Counted from the first letter of the stretch, positions 34,889 to 44,372 are shown. The stretch: DNA of 53,114 nt from Phycisphaerales bacterium (GCA_947459215.1 CANHCQ010000026.1:1-53114); one strand, 5' to 3'. The notes: generated from the sequence alone by a model not told the origin. A program made the numbers and translations.

Positions 34889-36217
34889 TTACTTGCTGTC
34901 CTTCTTGATCGTCTTGATGTACTCGAGCTCGACCTTGCGGCGGGCCAAGACGCCGGGGTCGACAGCCAAGATGCGGTCGAGCGCGCCGCGGGCCTCGGTG
35001 GCGCCGGCGAATCCCCACCAGCGGATGACGCCGTCGCTGGAGGCGATCGCGACGTAGGGGATGGGGATCGTGCGATCGCTCGTCGCCTGCTGCAGGAGCG
35101 AGCCGGAGAGATCGACGACCATGGTGTGCTCGTACTTCCGTACGGAGCGGAACTCGTTGATCTTCTGAAGTGCGCTGTCGGCGGTCAGGTTGCGCTTCGC
35201 CTTTTCGGCGTCGGTCATGTTCTGGGTGTCGCTGGAATCACCGAGGCGTTCGAGGTTGGTGAGCGCGCCGATGACCACGACGTCGCGCTGGTTCTGGCGC
35301 TGCACGAGGTCGGCATAGGGCTGCATCTGCTCGAACGTGGCCGGCCAGCCTGGGTGCCAGAAGTACATCAGGATCGCGCGGCCGGCAGTCAGCGGGGCCT
35401 GCGGCGACCAGCCCGAGGCTGGCATGGTGAGCCGCTTCTCAGCGGGCGTTTCCCCGCTGTTGTTGTTCTGGCTCTTGGGGAGCTCGGGCCACTTGGCGTC
35501 CTTGTAGTCCTTCTCCGTCGGCTGGGGGAACGACAGCTCGGGCAGGTTCTTGAGCAGTTCGGCGTCCGGGTTGATCGAGGCGCTGCGGAGAGCCTCCCGC
35601 TCGCGGGCCAGCTTCTCGGCGGCCTCGCGCTCGTTGAGCGTGGCGGCTTCCTCGCGTTTCTCTTTCACGAGCGCGGCGACCGCGTCCTCGACCGATTCGT
35701 TGGCGATGTCGGCGAAGCGGAGCTGGCCGGAGCGGTCGATGAGGTAGAAATTCGGGTCCTGCGCGCTGAGCATCGCCTTGCGGAACTCGCCCTTTTCGTC
35801 GTGGGCAAGAAGCATGGTGGTGCCGGCGGGGGCTGCGGGCTTGGCGGCGTCTTTCCAGCCTTCAGGATTGTGGGCTGCGATGACGACCAGCCCGTCCTTG
35901 CCGTGGGCTTCCAGGACGCGACGGGCGATGGCGAGCCCTCGGGCGGCGGGACGGTACCAGTCGGAATAGGTGACGACGAGAACGACCTTGTCATCAAGCG
36001 ACTGCGCCGTCGGCGTTGTGCCGTTCTTCCAGTCGGTCAGTTTGCCGAGGAGTGAGAAGTTGAAAGGCTTGCGCTCCATTGCGTTGAGCTTGGAGCGGAC
36101 ATCGCCGGCGCCCTTGCGGACCGGGTCGTACCCAGCGCGGACTGATGGCCCGGCGAGGGCGACGCCGGCGGCAAGGGCGAGCGACAGGGCCAGTCGAGTC
36201 AGGCGAGAAAACGGCAT
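34889..36217 (-). CDS. Secreted protein with two thioredoxin-like domains lacking CxxC
   Basis: 442 residues. ATG 36217 sits 5 nt after GGAGGT and starts a signal peptide (LALSLALAAGVALAGPSVRA). Domain 1 (about residues 75-195) has KVVLVVTYSDWYRPAARGLA, and domain 2 (about 280-430) has AILMYFWHPGWPATFEQMQP. In both, the site where thioredoxins and TlpA carry CxxC reads WYRPA or HPGWPA, so neither can do disulfide chemistry. A charged helical linker joins them. A structural or binding role outside the cytoplasm is likely. A TACGAT at 36263-36268 may be its -10. Confidence 0.8.
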   Translation of the reverse strand: MPFSRLTRLALSLALAAGVALAGPSVRAGYDPVRKGAGDVRSKLNAMERKPFNFSLLGKLTDWKNGTTPTAQSLDDKVVLVVTYSDWYRPAARGLAIARRVLEAHGKDGLVVIAAHNPEGWKDAAKPAAPAGTTMLLAHDEKGEFRKAMLSAQDPNFYLIDRSGQLRFADIANESVEDAVAALVKEKREEAATLNEREAAEKLAREREALRSASINPDAELLKNLPELSFPQPTEKDYKDAKWPELPKSQNNNSGETPAEKRLTMPASGWSPQAPLTAGRAILMYFWHPGWPATFEQMQPYADLVQRQNQRDVVVIGALTNLERLGDSSDTQNMTDAEKAKRNLTADSALQKINEFRSVRKYEHTMVVDLSGSLLQQATSDRTIPIPYVAIASSDGVIRWWGFAGATEARGALDRILAVDPGVLARRKVELEYIKTIKKDSK

Positions 36218-36397
36218 GAGACCTCCGGGGACCAAAGGAACAGCGAGGCACTTCGGTCGGCAATCGTACAGGCACAGGCCGCCGGAGTCCTCGGGTATTT
36301 AGACCCCGAACCACCTGTCGGGTTCGTTCGGACGCTGTTTCGGATCGATTCCGGCGGAATAACCCGGTTTGGCGGCGTTGGGGGGAGCGGAGCTGAT

Positions 36398-37456
36398 TCA
36401 GGAGCCGTTGGGGCGTTGGCTCTGGGGCGCTGTCGAGGTTTCCGGCTCCAGTGGCGGGACTCGGCGACCGTCGATGTGGGCGCGGGCACGCTGCATCAGC
36501 ATCTCCCAGCGCAGGGCGGGACCCGGGTCGATCTTGTCGTCCTGCACGTGGAAGTGACCGAGCACGCCGCGGAAGTCCCTGAGTTCTTCATCGTTGAGGT
36601 GACGGGTGAGGAGCTTTCCGTCGGCGTCCTTGGGATAGGTGAGTTCGATCTTGGGAAGCGCGACGTGGAGTGCGGCGATGAGCCGGGCGAGGGATTCGTA
36701 CTGCTCGGGGGTGAAATCCGGCTGCTCGAGGATCTCGCCGTGGATCTCGCCGCGGATGCGTTCGTTGACGAGCGGGCGACCGACGAAGTTGGGTGTTCGG
36801 ACGCCGCCGTCGCCCTTCTCAGGCGGGATGGTGATGCGGACGTTGCCGAGTTCATCGGCGGCGTACCACTTGGCGAGGGTGGCGTTGTTGCCGGGCTTGT
36901 AGGCGCCCATGTGGGCGATCTCGATGCCGACGGAGCGGGTGTTGCTGACGGTGGCATGCCAGCCGCGTTCCTTGGCGTCCATGGTCTGGTAGATGGTGCC
37001 GTCGATATCGAGCATGAAGTGGACGCTGAGGCGGCGCATGTCGTGGAGGACGCGGAAGCAGGTGCGGCTGGTGCCGCAGACGTCGTAGTGGAGGACGAAC
37101 TGATCGACGACGTCGCGAAGGGAGTCAAGGTCCCAGCCGCCGCCGCGGAACTTCTCGATCTGCTCAGGGGTGAGGCCGGCGCTGCGCAGGTCGAAGCGGT
37201 TGGGGCCTTTCATGGAGTCCTTGGACTTTTCCCAGCTGGATTCCTCGAAGGGGACGAAGCGGCGTTCGACGCGGTAGGCGTCGTAGCCGCCGGGGTCGGT
37301 CCAGAGGACGACGGGTGCACCGGTGTGGAAGTACTGACCGGCGACGACGATCTCATCGCCCTTGCGCTCGAGGCGTTCGCCCACGCGTGGGGCGGACGAG
37401 CAGGCGGGGAGCAGAACCGTCATGAGGGAAAGAAGAATGATGCAGGTCGATCGCAT
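36398..37456 (-). CDS. N-acetylmuramoyl-L-alanine amidase lipoprotein (Amidase_2)
   Basis: 352 residues. The signal sequence ends in LLPAC, a lipobox. The Amidase_2 zinc site is formed by His in FVLHYDVC, a conserved acidic/Gly segment (SVGIEIAHMGAY) and the C-terminal GHFHVQDDKIDPGPAL with His, Lys and Asp in the expected order. VHFMLDIDGTIYQTMDAKER is the usual substrate-groove segment. It would cleave the amide between muramic acid and the peptide stem, probably in cell-wall recycling or remodelling. It begins 6 nt after a TACTCT hexamer. Confidence 0.93.
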   Translation of the reverse strand: MRSTCIILLSLMTVLLPACSSAPRVGERLERKGDEIVVAGQYFHTGAPVVLWTDPGGYDAYRVERRFVPFEESSWEKSKDSMKGPNRFDLRSAGLTPEQIEKFRGGGWDLDSLRDVVDQFVLHYDVCGTSRTCFRVLHDMRRLSVHFMLDIDGTIYQTMDAKERGWHATVSNTRSVGIEIAHMGAYKPGNNATLAKWYAADELGNVRITIPPEKGDGGVRTPNFVGRPLVNERIRGEIHGEILEQPDFTPEQYESLARLIAALHVALPKIELTYPKDADGKLLTRHLNDEELRDFRGVLGHFHVQDDKIDPGPALRWEMLMQRARAHIDGRRVPPLEPETSTAPQSQRPNGS

Positions 37457-37462
37457 GTGAGA

Positions 37463-37468
37463 AGAGTA
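37463..37468 (-). promoter_or_regulatory. Putative -10 (TACTCT) for leaderless amidase gene
   Basis: TACTCT on the minus strand, 6 nt before ATG 37456; no Shine-Dalgarno. Confidence 0.45.
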
Positions 37469-37633
37469 CCGAGTCGCCGCGTGGAGGCGAGTGACGCGTG
37501 CTCGCTTCAAGGTCGAGTGATTCTGGAGCGGCGGTGTGTCAATTTCGTGGGCACGAACCGAAGGCGGCAACGGCGGCGGCAAAGGCTCGTAGAATCGTCC
37601 GGCGCGGGCCGATCGGTCTGCGCGAGGGCATGC

Positions 37634-39007
37634 ATGTCTGACGTTGCGATCATCGCGGAAAACCTCGGCAAGCAGTACCGACTCGGCGAGATCGCGGGTG
37701 TCGGCAAGGGCCGCATGGGCGAGGGGCTCACTCGGTCGGTGTTGAACCTGTTCCGCGGGCGGACGCCTCGGGATGCGCACGCCACCCGTGAATTCTGGGC
37801 GATCCGTAACGTGTCGTTCGAGTTGCGTTACGGCGAGGTCCTCGGCGTGATCGGTCGCAACGGCGCGGGCAAGAGCACGCTGCTGAAGATCCTGTCGCGG
37901 GTCACCGCCCCGACCGAGGGCCGCGGCGAGATCCGCGGACGGCTTGGGTCGCTCCTGGAAGTCGGGATTGGGTTTCACCCGGACCTGACGGGGCGGGAGA
38001 ACGTGTATCTCAACGGCGCGGTGCTCGGCCTCACGCGGAAGGAAGTGGCGCGGCGGTTCGACCAGATCGTTGAGTTCGCCGGGATCGAAGAGTTCATCGA
38101 CACGCCGGTCAAGCGGTACTCGTCGGGCATGTACATGCGGCTGGCGTTCTCGGTGGCGGCGCACCTGGACACCGAGGTGCTGATCGTCGATGAGGTGCTG
38201 GCGGTTGGCGACGCGGCGTTCCAGCGCAAGTGCACCCGTCTGATGCGGGATGCACGGGCGGAAGGGCGGGCGATCCTGTTCGTCAGCCACAGCATGACCG
38301 CGGTGCAGGGATTGTGCACGCGGGGGCTGGTGCTCGATCAGGGCACGGCGGCGTTCCTGGGCTCGACGGACGAGGCTGTGCAGAAATACTTCGAGATCTC
38401 GACGACAATGGAGCGCGAGGACGACGAGAAGGCGCTGGCCCGCGCGGGCGGCGACGAATCCAGACTGCCTCCGACGCTGGCGCCGTTCCACCGCCGCAAG
38501 GACCGCCAGGGAGACCTCAAGATCCGCCTGACGGAACTGGAAGTTCGGGACGCGAGCGGACGGCGCGTGCGGTCGATCCGCACCGGCGAGGCGTTGCAAC
38601 TGCACATGCTGTACGAGGTGGAGCCGGGCGCGACGGTCGACAACCTGATGGTCGGGTTCAACATCCGCACCGACATGGACCTGCCCGCGCTGCACCACAA
38701 CAACCGGCTGACCGGCGAGGACCTGGGCGCGTTGTCGGGGAAGGGCCGGATCGTGTTCACCCTGCCGAGCGTGACGCTGATTCCGGGTTCGTACCTGATC
38801 AGTTACGCGCTGATGCCCGAGTGGGGCTTGGGCGGGCGGTACCACGACTGCATCAACATGGCGAGGGAGTTGCACGTAGAGCCCGGAGATTTCTACGGCA
38901 CGGGCCAGTTGCCGATGGCCGGGCACGCGGTGGTGGTAACGACGGGCTCGTGGGCGCTCGCGGGCCTGGAGGCGCCGGACGAACGCGCGACGGGAGCGGC
39001 GACGTGA
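37634..39007 (+). CDS. ABC transporter ATP-binding protein with Wzt-type C-terminal domain
   Basis: 457 residues. The nucleotide-binding half has IGRNGAGKSTLLKIL, the signature YSSGMYMRLAFSVAAH and the Walker B LIVDEVLAVGDAAFQ, which is typical of polysaccharide exporters (Wzt, TagH, KpsT class). Residues about 300-450 form a beta-rich Wzt_C-like domain (LTELEVRDASGRRVR, MVGFNIRTDMDLPAL) that reads the end cap of the glycan. A TAGAAT at 37590 and GAGGG before the ATG give a conventional leader. The partner permease is not in the window. Its stop overlaps the next start (GTGA). Confidence 0.95.
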   Translation: MSDVAIIAENLGKQYRLGEIAGVGKGRMGEGLTRSVLNLFRGRTPRDAHATREFWAIRNVSFELRYGEVLGVIGRNGAGKSTLLKILSRVTAPTEGRGEIRGRLGSLLEVGIGFHPDLTGRENVYLNGAVLGLTRKEVARRFDQIVEFAGIEEFIDTPVKRYSSGMYMRLAFSVAAHLDTEVLIVDEVLAVGDAAFQRKCTRLMRDARAEGRAILFVSHSMTAVQGLCTRGLVLDQGTAAFLGSTDEAVQKYFEISTTMEREDDEKALARAGGDESRLPPTLAPFHRRKDRQGDLKIRLTELEVRDASGRRVRSIRTGEALQLHMLYEVEPGATVDNLMVGFNIRTDMDLPALHHNNRLTGEDLGALSGKGRIVFTLPSVTLIPGSYLISYALMPEWGLGGRYHDCINMARELHVEPGDFYGTGQLPMAGHAVVVTTGSWALAGLEAPDERATGAAT

Positions 39008-39825
39008 AGCGACTGCGGGACCTGCTGCACGATCCCAATGCCCACATTCCGCCGGCGTGGCTGGAACAACTCCGGCATGCGATCGCGGAAGGGTCCGAGC
39101 ACGCGGCACTCTACGACGCGCTCTTCGAAAAGGCTCGATTCGCCGGTGTCGACAAGCTCGTGCAGTTGCTCGATACCGTGGACGCGACGAGGGGTTTCGG
39201 TCACGGCGAGACGCGGGCGACCGGCAAAGCGCTCGACGCGGCGGGGCGGCCCATGCCTTGGATCACGTACCCGGCGTTTCACTATCTCGATCAACTCGAC
39301 CTGTCGACGGCGCGTGTGCTCGAGACGGGTGCGGGGAACAGCACGCTGTACTGGGGCGAGCGCGCACGCGAGGTGGTGACGATCGAGCATGATCCAAAGT
39401 GGCGACAGTGGGTGACGGCGGATCTGCCGTCGAACTGCCGCGTGGTGCTGACGGACGAGAGCGTCTATGCGAAGGCCTTCGCGGCGGAAGTCGCGGCGGG
39501 CGAGTTCGACGTGATCGTGATCGATGGGCGCGAGCGTTATGCGTGCACGCGGGCTGCGGCGGGCCGCGTGAAGGGCGGCGGGTTCGTGGTGCTGGACAAC
39601 TCGGAGTGGTATCCGAACTGTGCTGCGGTCTTGCGGGAATCGGGTTTGATCGAGGTCGACTTCGCGGGGCTTGGGCCGGTGGTGGATTTCTCGTGGACGA
39701 CTTCGCTGTTTCTGCATCCGGCGTTCCGGCCCAAGCCGCGGGCGGTGCCTTTCCCGCGAGTGAGCCCGGGTCAGCAGTGGATTGAGGCAGCGGACGATCG
39801 GGCGAGCGAAGGGGCGCAGGCATGA
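39004..39825 (+). CDS. Class I methyltransferase-like protein
   Basis: 273 residues from GTG 39004, which overlaps the Wzt-like stop by 4 bp. The core reads ARVLETGAGNSTLYWGERAR (motif I), VVTIEHDPKWRQWV (acidic turn), FDVIVIDGRERYACTRAAAG and GGGFVVLDNSEWYPN. This resembles O-methyltransferase-like folds acting on small molecules or sugars. The coupling to Wzt and to the following double methyltransferase suggests modification of the exported glycan, perhaps its terminal cap. Confidence 0.85.
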   Translation: MKRLRDLLHDPNAHIPPAWLEQLRHAIAEGSEHAALYDALFEKARFAGVDKLVQLLDTVDATRGFGHGETRATGKALDAAGRPMPWITYPAFHYLDQLDLSTARVLETGAGNSTLYWGERAREVVTIEHDPKWRQWVTADLPSNCRVVLTDESVYAKAFAAEVAAGEFDVIVIDGRERYACTRAAAGRVKGGGFVVLDNSEWYPNCAAVLRESGLIEVDFAGLGPVVDFSWTTSLFLHPAFRPKPRAVPFPRVSPGQQWIEAADDRASEGAQA

Positions 39826-41192
39826 GGAGCCCGCTGGACATCCTGGGGAAGGTCGCACGCCGCGTAGCGGATCGCTTGGCACCGTTGCCGCCGCCGCCGC
39901 CGCCACCACCTCCGCCGCCGGAGAACGCGTATCTCAAGCGCTGCCTGAGCGTTGAGGGCGAGGACCTTTTGATTGATCTGTACCTGCGGCGGATGCCGCC
40001 GGGGTACTACGTCGACGTCGGGGCCCACCATCCGTTCCGATTCTCGAACACGTTCCTTCTGAAGGAGCGGGGCTGGAGCGGGATCAACATCGATCCGAAC
40101 CCAGAGTCGATCGAGGCGTTCCGGCAGTTCCGGCCCGGCGAGGCGAACGTACAGGCGCTGGTGAGCGATTCGACCGAGTCGGTGACGCTGTACCGATTCG
40201 ATACGCCCGCGCTGAACACGACGGATCCGGCGTTCCGCGATGCGTCGCTGGCGGCGGGGGCGAAGCTGGTGGGCGAGCCGGTGACGCTGACGCCGCGGCG
40301 GCTGTCGGAGATACTGGACGAGCACCTGGCGCCCGGCCAGTCGATCGGGCTGCTGTCGATCGATGTCGAAAACGCGGAGATGGCGGTGCTGCGGTCGATC
40401 GACTGGACGCGGCATCGGCCGGCACTGATCGCGATCGAGGTGACCAATCGCCTGACGATGCGGGACGTGCTGGAGGCCGAGTCGTGCCGCGTGTTGATCG
40501 GACAGGGATACGAGCCGGTGGCGCGGACGTACTCGACGGCGTTCTTTATCGATCCGGCGCAGTTTCGCGGCGTATTCGACGGCGACCTTCACCACGCGGT
40601 GACGCCCCGCGAACTGGTTCGGCGCCAGATCGAGCGGGCTGAGCCGAGGCGGGTGTGTCTGGGCGCGAGCACAATTCATTACCGCGGCTGGGTCTCGACG
40701 GATGTGGACACGCTGGACATCACCAGCGATTCCGACTGGGCCGCGGTGTTCGAAGGGCGACAGGTCGACGTGATGGTGGCCGAACATGTGTTCGAACACA
40801 TCCCGGTGGATCGGATTCCGATCGCGCTGCGGTTGTGCGCCGCCCATCTGAAGCCAGGGGCACGGCTGCGGATCGCGGTGCCGGACGCGAAGCGCACCGA
40901 TGAGCGGTACACGCAAGAGAACATTCCCCCGACCTCGGGGCACACGATTTACTTCGACGTCGATTCGCTCTCGGCCGCGATCCGCGCGGCAGGGATGGAG
41001 CCCGTGCCGCTCGAGTGGTTCGACGACCAAGGCGCGTTCCAGCGCCGCGCGTGGCGGCCCGAGGACGGCATGATCCGACGCTCAGGGCAGTTCGATCGTC
41101 AGAGCGATTTCCGGATCGAGCACCGCGGCGAAACGTTGCACTACACGTCGCTGATCGTGGACGCGGTCAAGCCAGCGTTGCCGCGAGGGTGA
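39822..41192 (+). CDS. Fusion of FkbM-type and second class I methyltransferase
   Basis: 456 residues, starting in an ATGA overlap with the previous gene. After a short helix comes an 11-proline run near residues 23-33. Domain 1 (about 40-255) is FkbM-like: YVDVGAHHPFRFSNTFLLKE, INIDPNP, LLSIDVENAEMAVLRSIDW. Domain 2 (about 265-450) has VCLGASTIHYRGWVSTDVD, MVAEHVFEHIPVDRIPIALR and LKPGARLRIAVPDAKR, a SAM methyltransferase of the predicted-methyltransferase/Methyltransf_11 kind. Two activities in one chain suggest paired glycan methylations. The 3' end overlaps the convergent mannosidase gene by 26 bp. Confidence 0.9.
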   Translation: MRSPLDILGKVARRVADRLAPLPPPPPPPPPPPENAYLKRCLSVEGEDLLIDLYLRRMPPGYYVDVGAHHPFRFSNTFLLKERGWSGINIDPNPESIEAFRQFRPGEANVQALVSDSTESVTLYRFDTPALNTTDPAFRDASLAAGAKLVGEPVTLTPRRLSEILDEHLAPGQSIGLLSIDVENAEMAVLRSIDWTRHRPALIAIEVTNRLTMRDVLEAESCRVLIGQGYEPVARTYSTAFFIDPAQFRGVFDGDLHHAVTPRELVRRQIERAEPRRVCLGASTIHYRGWVSTDVDTLDITSDSDWAAVFEGRQVDVMVAEHVFEHIPVDRIPIALRLCAAHLKPGARLRIAVPDAKRTDERYTQENIPPTSGHTIYFDVDSLSAAIRAAGMEPVPLEWFDDQGAFQRRAWRPEDGMIRRSGQFDRQSDFRIEHRGETLHYTSLIVDAVKPALPRG

Positions 41193-44100
41193 CGATCTGG
41201 AACGGGCGGACGGCGATCGTGGTGGTGTCGCCGGAGTGGGTGATCTGGACGTCATCGAGCGGGCGTTCGAGCAGGTCGACGGCGTGGACCGACTTCACGG
41301 GCAGGTGCCACTTCACGCGGAGGACGCCGCGGGAGTTGTGCGATTCGTGCAGGCGGATGATGAGACGCTTGGTATCGAGCGAGCGGTTGACCGCGCTGAC
41401 GTGGGCGTCGCAGCCTTCGGCGCTGAGAGTGAGCGGCGTCCACTCGCGGCACGGACCCTTTTCGTCGGCATTGAGCGCTTCGGCGAAGAGCGGAGTGTTG
41501 AGCGCTTCGGCCTCCTGGGTGGCGTGGGCGGCTCGCCAGTCGCCTTCGTGGGGGACGAGGGCGTATGTGAATTCGTGGTCGCCGCGGTCGGCGCCTGGGT
41601 CCGGGTGCGTCGGGCTTCGCAGTAGCGAGAGGCCGATGATCCCGTCGTAGCACGAGTGGCCGAACTTGGCCTTGGTGACGAGCGCGATGCCGCGGCCGCG
41701 TTCGGAAAGATCAAGCCAGCCGTGGGCCGGGAACTCGAAGCGGGCGCGTTCCTGGCTGTTGTTGCGGGTGGTGGGGCGGGTGAGATGGCCGAAGTGGCAG
41801 CCGGTGGTGCATTGCGTTGCGGCGATGCCGGTGGAGAAAGCGGCGCGGAGCAGGGTGTGATCTTCCTTCCACGAGACGCGGCTCTGAATGTCGAGGCGCG
41901 AGGCACCGGCGCTGAGGATGAAGTGCTGGGTGATGCTGCTGGACTTCCCGACCTTCTGCGTGCGTTCCAGCACGACGCGCAGGGGCGAGGACTCGACGAT
42001 CTTCAGGGCCGCGGGCGAACTGGCGACGCGGGCGGACTCTTCGTAGTAGTGGTCGATGTCCCACGCGTCCCACATGGTGGGGCGGTCGTCAAAGAGTCGC
42101 AGTTCGTTGAGCGCGACGCGAGGATCGGCGGCGTGATCGAAAGCAGCGCTGGAGCCGACGCGGGCAAGGTGGGTAACGACGCCGCGGCTGTCGATGGAGG
42201 CGGTGATGACGCCGTTGGAGAGCGTAATGACGCCCTTGTCCTTGGCGCTGAGGTCCTTGCCCTTGACGGACACCGGCACCACGCCGTCCGGCTTGGCGCG
42301 ATCGATGACCTTGACGCCCAGTGCAGGAACGTTTTTGCAGTAGACGGGTTCAAGCTCGCCCTGCTCGTTGATCGCGTCGAGAACGGCGCTCTGCGTGTGG
42401 CTCGCTGGGTTGAAGACGGCAATCGGCCGCGACGCGCCCTTGGTGTCGAGCGGGGCGATCCAGGCGTTGGTGGCCTTCTTGGTCAGCTGCTCGCAGACGC
42501 GCTGCACGTGGGCGTAGTCGCGGCGGGAGTCCTCGTAGACCCAGGCGATCGAGGAGCCGGGGAGGATGTCGTGGAACTGGTTGAGCAGGACGAGCTTCCA
42601 GAGTTCGTCGAGCTTGGCCGCAGCCTTGTCGGCGACGCCGGAGTCCGACTTGCTCTCCGCGTGCGGCGCGGCGAAGGCGAGCCATTCGACGGCGCGGAGC
42701 GATTCCTCGCACTCGCGATTGAGGCGCTTGTTCCAAGACTGGGTGGTCATGGTGCCGCGGTGCAGTTCGAGATAGAGCTCGCCGTCGATGAGCGGGAAGT
42801 CCTCGCCGACGGAGCGGAGCTTGTCGCGATCGGCGTGGAGGGCTTTGCAAAAGTCGTCCGCGCGGCCGAGCGTGACGCGGGGCAGGCCGTCGCAGTTGGA
42901 GGCGAACTGCGCGAACTGGATGCTCCAGTCGGTGACGCCGCCGCCGCCGTCGCCGTAGCCGAAGGGTTGGAGCCAGCGGGCGGTGTCGGTCTTGGTGGCG
43001 TCGCCCTTCTTCGAGGGGACGGTGATGTGCTTGTCCTTGTGTGTCGCTTCGCCGCGGCGGAGTTCTTTGGGCGTGTTGACCGCGTTGTAGTCCATGCCCG
43101 GCGTGTTGTGGCCGAGGACCTCGGTGCCGTCGATGCCGCGCCAGCGGAAGGTGGTGTGCGGGAAGGTGTTGATCGCGTTCCAGTGGAGCTTGTTGGTGAT
43201 GAAGGTGTCGAGCCCGCTCAGCTTCATGATCTGTGGCAGGCTTGCTCCGAAACCAAAGGTGTCAGGAAGGAACAGGAAGGACTGGGTGGCGGCGGCACCG
43301 AAGCGGCTGGACCAGTAGCCGACGCCGTGGTGGATCTGGCGGACGAGCGATTCGCCGGAGATGCAGTTGACGTCGGGTTCGATCCACATGCCGCCGTTGG
43401 GCTCCCAGCGGCCGTCCTTCACGCGCTTCTTCACCTGCTCGAAGAGCGCGGGCGCCTGCTGCTCGACCCACGCGTACTGCTGAGCCTGGGAGCAGAGGAA
43501 GCGGTACTCCGGATAGCGCTCCATCAGCGCGAGCTGGTTGCTGAAGGTGCGGAGGCACTTGCGCTTGGTCTCGCGGATGGGCCAGAGCCAGGCGGTGTCG
43601 AGATGGGCGTGACCCACGGCGGTGCAGCGCGTCGCGCTGCCGGCGGCGGGGTGCGCGAGGACCTCGGCGAGAATGGCGGAGGCGGTGGCGATGTCCGCGC
43701 TCTTCGCGATCGCGTTGCTGGCGCGAGCGAGTGCGGCGATCAGCTCGCCAGCGCGGGTGGAATCGAGGGGAAGCTCCTTGAGCAGGCCGAGCGCAAAGGC
43801 GAATCGCTGGCGAAGCATCCAGGCCTCGTCGTCGAGAACCGCGACTTCGCAGCGATCGAAGCGGCCGGGTTCGGTTGAGCTCCAGCGGGCATGGACTTCG
43901 GGGTCGTCCCACTCGAATCCGGTGACGCCGAAGGGATGATTGCAGGCGGCTTCGATGAGTTCGTCGATGGATTCGCCGCCTTTGGCCTTGTCGAAGAGTC
44001 GGAGAGCGTCGCGATTGACGTCAAGGCCGTGGATCGGAGACCAGCCAGCCTTGTCCTTTCGCCAGACAAGGCCTTCGGTGGCGGTGCTGAAGCGGAGCAC

Positions 44101-44364
44101 GACCCGTTTGCCGGCGAAGTCCTTGGGGACGGCACCCTTCACCTTGAACCAGGCGGTGGCCCATTTGGGCCCCCAGCGCCAGCCGGGCTTGACGGGCTGG
44201 AAGTTGAGCTTCACGGCCTCCTCGGGCGTTGGCGGCGTGGCCTTGATGTCGGCGAAAACCGCGGCGTGGGCCTCGAGCGGTGCCGCGGCGGGGTAGACCA
44301 GCGGCTCGACGACATCGCGCAGGACCACGGCGAAGCGCTTGAGCTGGATTTCCAGTTCCTTCAT
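41167..44364 (-). CDS. GH38 alpha-mannosidase
   Basis: 1065 residues, a usual length for bacterial/class II GH38. The Zn-binding start GHAHLDTAWLWPIRETKRK is near residue 250, and the nucleophile Asp lies in LFLPDTFGFGASLPQ near 365. RWEPNGGMWIEPDVNCISGE is a further conserved block. A beta-sandwich C-terminal half follows. No signal peptide is visible, so it is probably cytoplasmic and may trim or degrade mannose-containing glycans. ATG 44364 stands 8 nt after a TACCGT hexamer, divergent from serA. Confidence 0.95.
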   Translation of the reverse strand: MKELEIQLKRFAVVLRDVVEPLVYPAAAPLEAHAAVFADIKATPPTPEEAVKLNFQPVKPGWRWGPKWATAWFKVKGAVPKDFAGKRVVLRFSTATEGLVWRKDKAGWSPIHGLDVNRDALRLFDKAKGGESIDELIEAACNHPFGVTGFEWDDPEVHARWSSTEPGRFDRCEVAVLDDEAWMLRQRFAFALGLLKELPLDSTRAGELIAALARASNAIAKSADIATASAILAEVLAHPAAGSATRCTAVGHAHLDTAWLWPIRETKRKCLRTFSNQLALMERYPEYRFLCSQAQQYAWVEQQAPALFEQVKKRVKDGRWEPNGGMWIEPDVNCISGESLVRQIHHGVGYWSSRFGAAATQSFLFLPDTFGFGASLPQIMKLSGLDTFITNKLHWNAINTFPHTTFRWRGIDGTEVLGHNTPGMDYNAVNTPKELRRGEATHKDKHITVPSKKGDATKTDTARWLQPFGYGDGGGGVTDWSIQFAQFASNCDGLPRVTLGRADDFCKALHADRDKLRSVGEDFPLIDGELYLELHRGTMTTQSWNKRLNRECEESLRAVEWLAFAAPHAESKSDSGVADKAAAKLDELWKLVLLNQFHDILPGSSIAWVYEDSRRDYAHVQRVCEQLTKKATNAWIAPLDTKGASRPIAVFNPASHTQSAVLDAINEQGELEPVYCKNVPALGVKVIDRAKPDGVVPVSVKGKDLSAKDKGVITLSNGVITASIDSRGVVTHLARVGSSAAFDHAADPRVALNELRLFDDRPTMWDAWDIDHYYEESARVASSPAALKIVESSPLRVVLERTQKVGKSSSITQHFILSAGASRLDIQSRVSWKEDHTLLRAAFSTGIAATQCTTGCHFGHLTRPTTRNNSQERARFEFPAHGWLDLSERGRGIALVTKAKFGHSCYDGIIGLSLLRSPTHPDPGADRGDHEFTYALVPHEGDWRAAHATQEAEALNTPLFAEALNADEKGPCREWTPLTLSAEGCDAHVSAVNRSLDTKRLIIRLHESHNSRGVLRVKWHLPVKSVHAVDLLERPLDDVQITHSGDTTTIAVRPFQIVTLAATLA

Positions 44365-44372
44365 GGGACAAA

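Noticed and set aside
36416..37633. N-terminal extension (about 400 codons) of the Wzt-like gene
   Set aside because: This part is antisense to the amidase gene; the ABC protein begins at 37634 with a ribosome-binding site.
41656..43878. Plus-strand open frame of 740 codons
   Set aside because: Antisense to the GH38 gene, whose conserved motifs are in the other frame.
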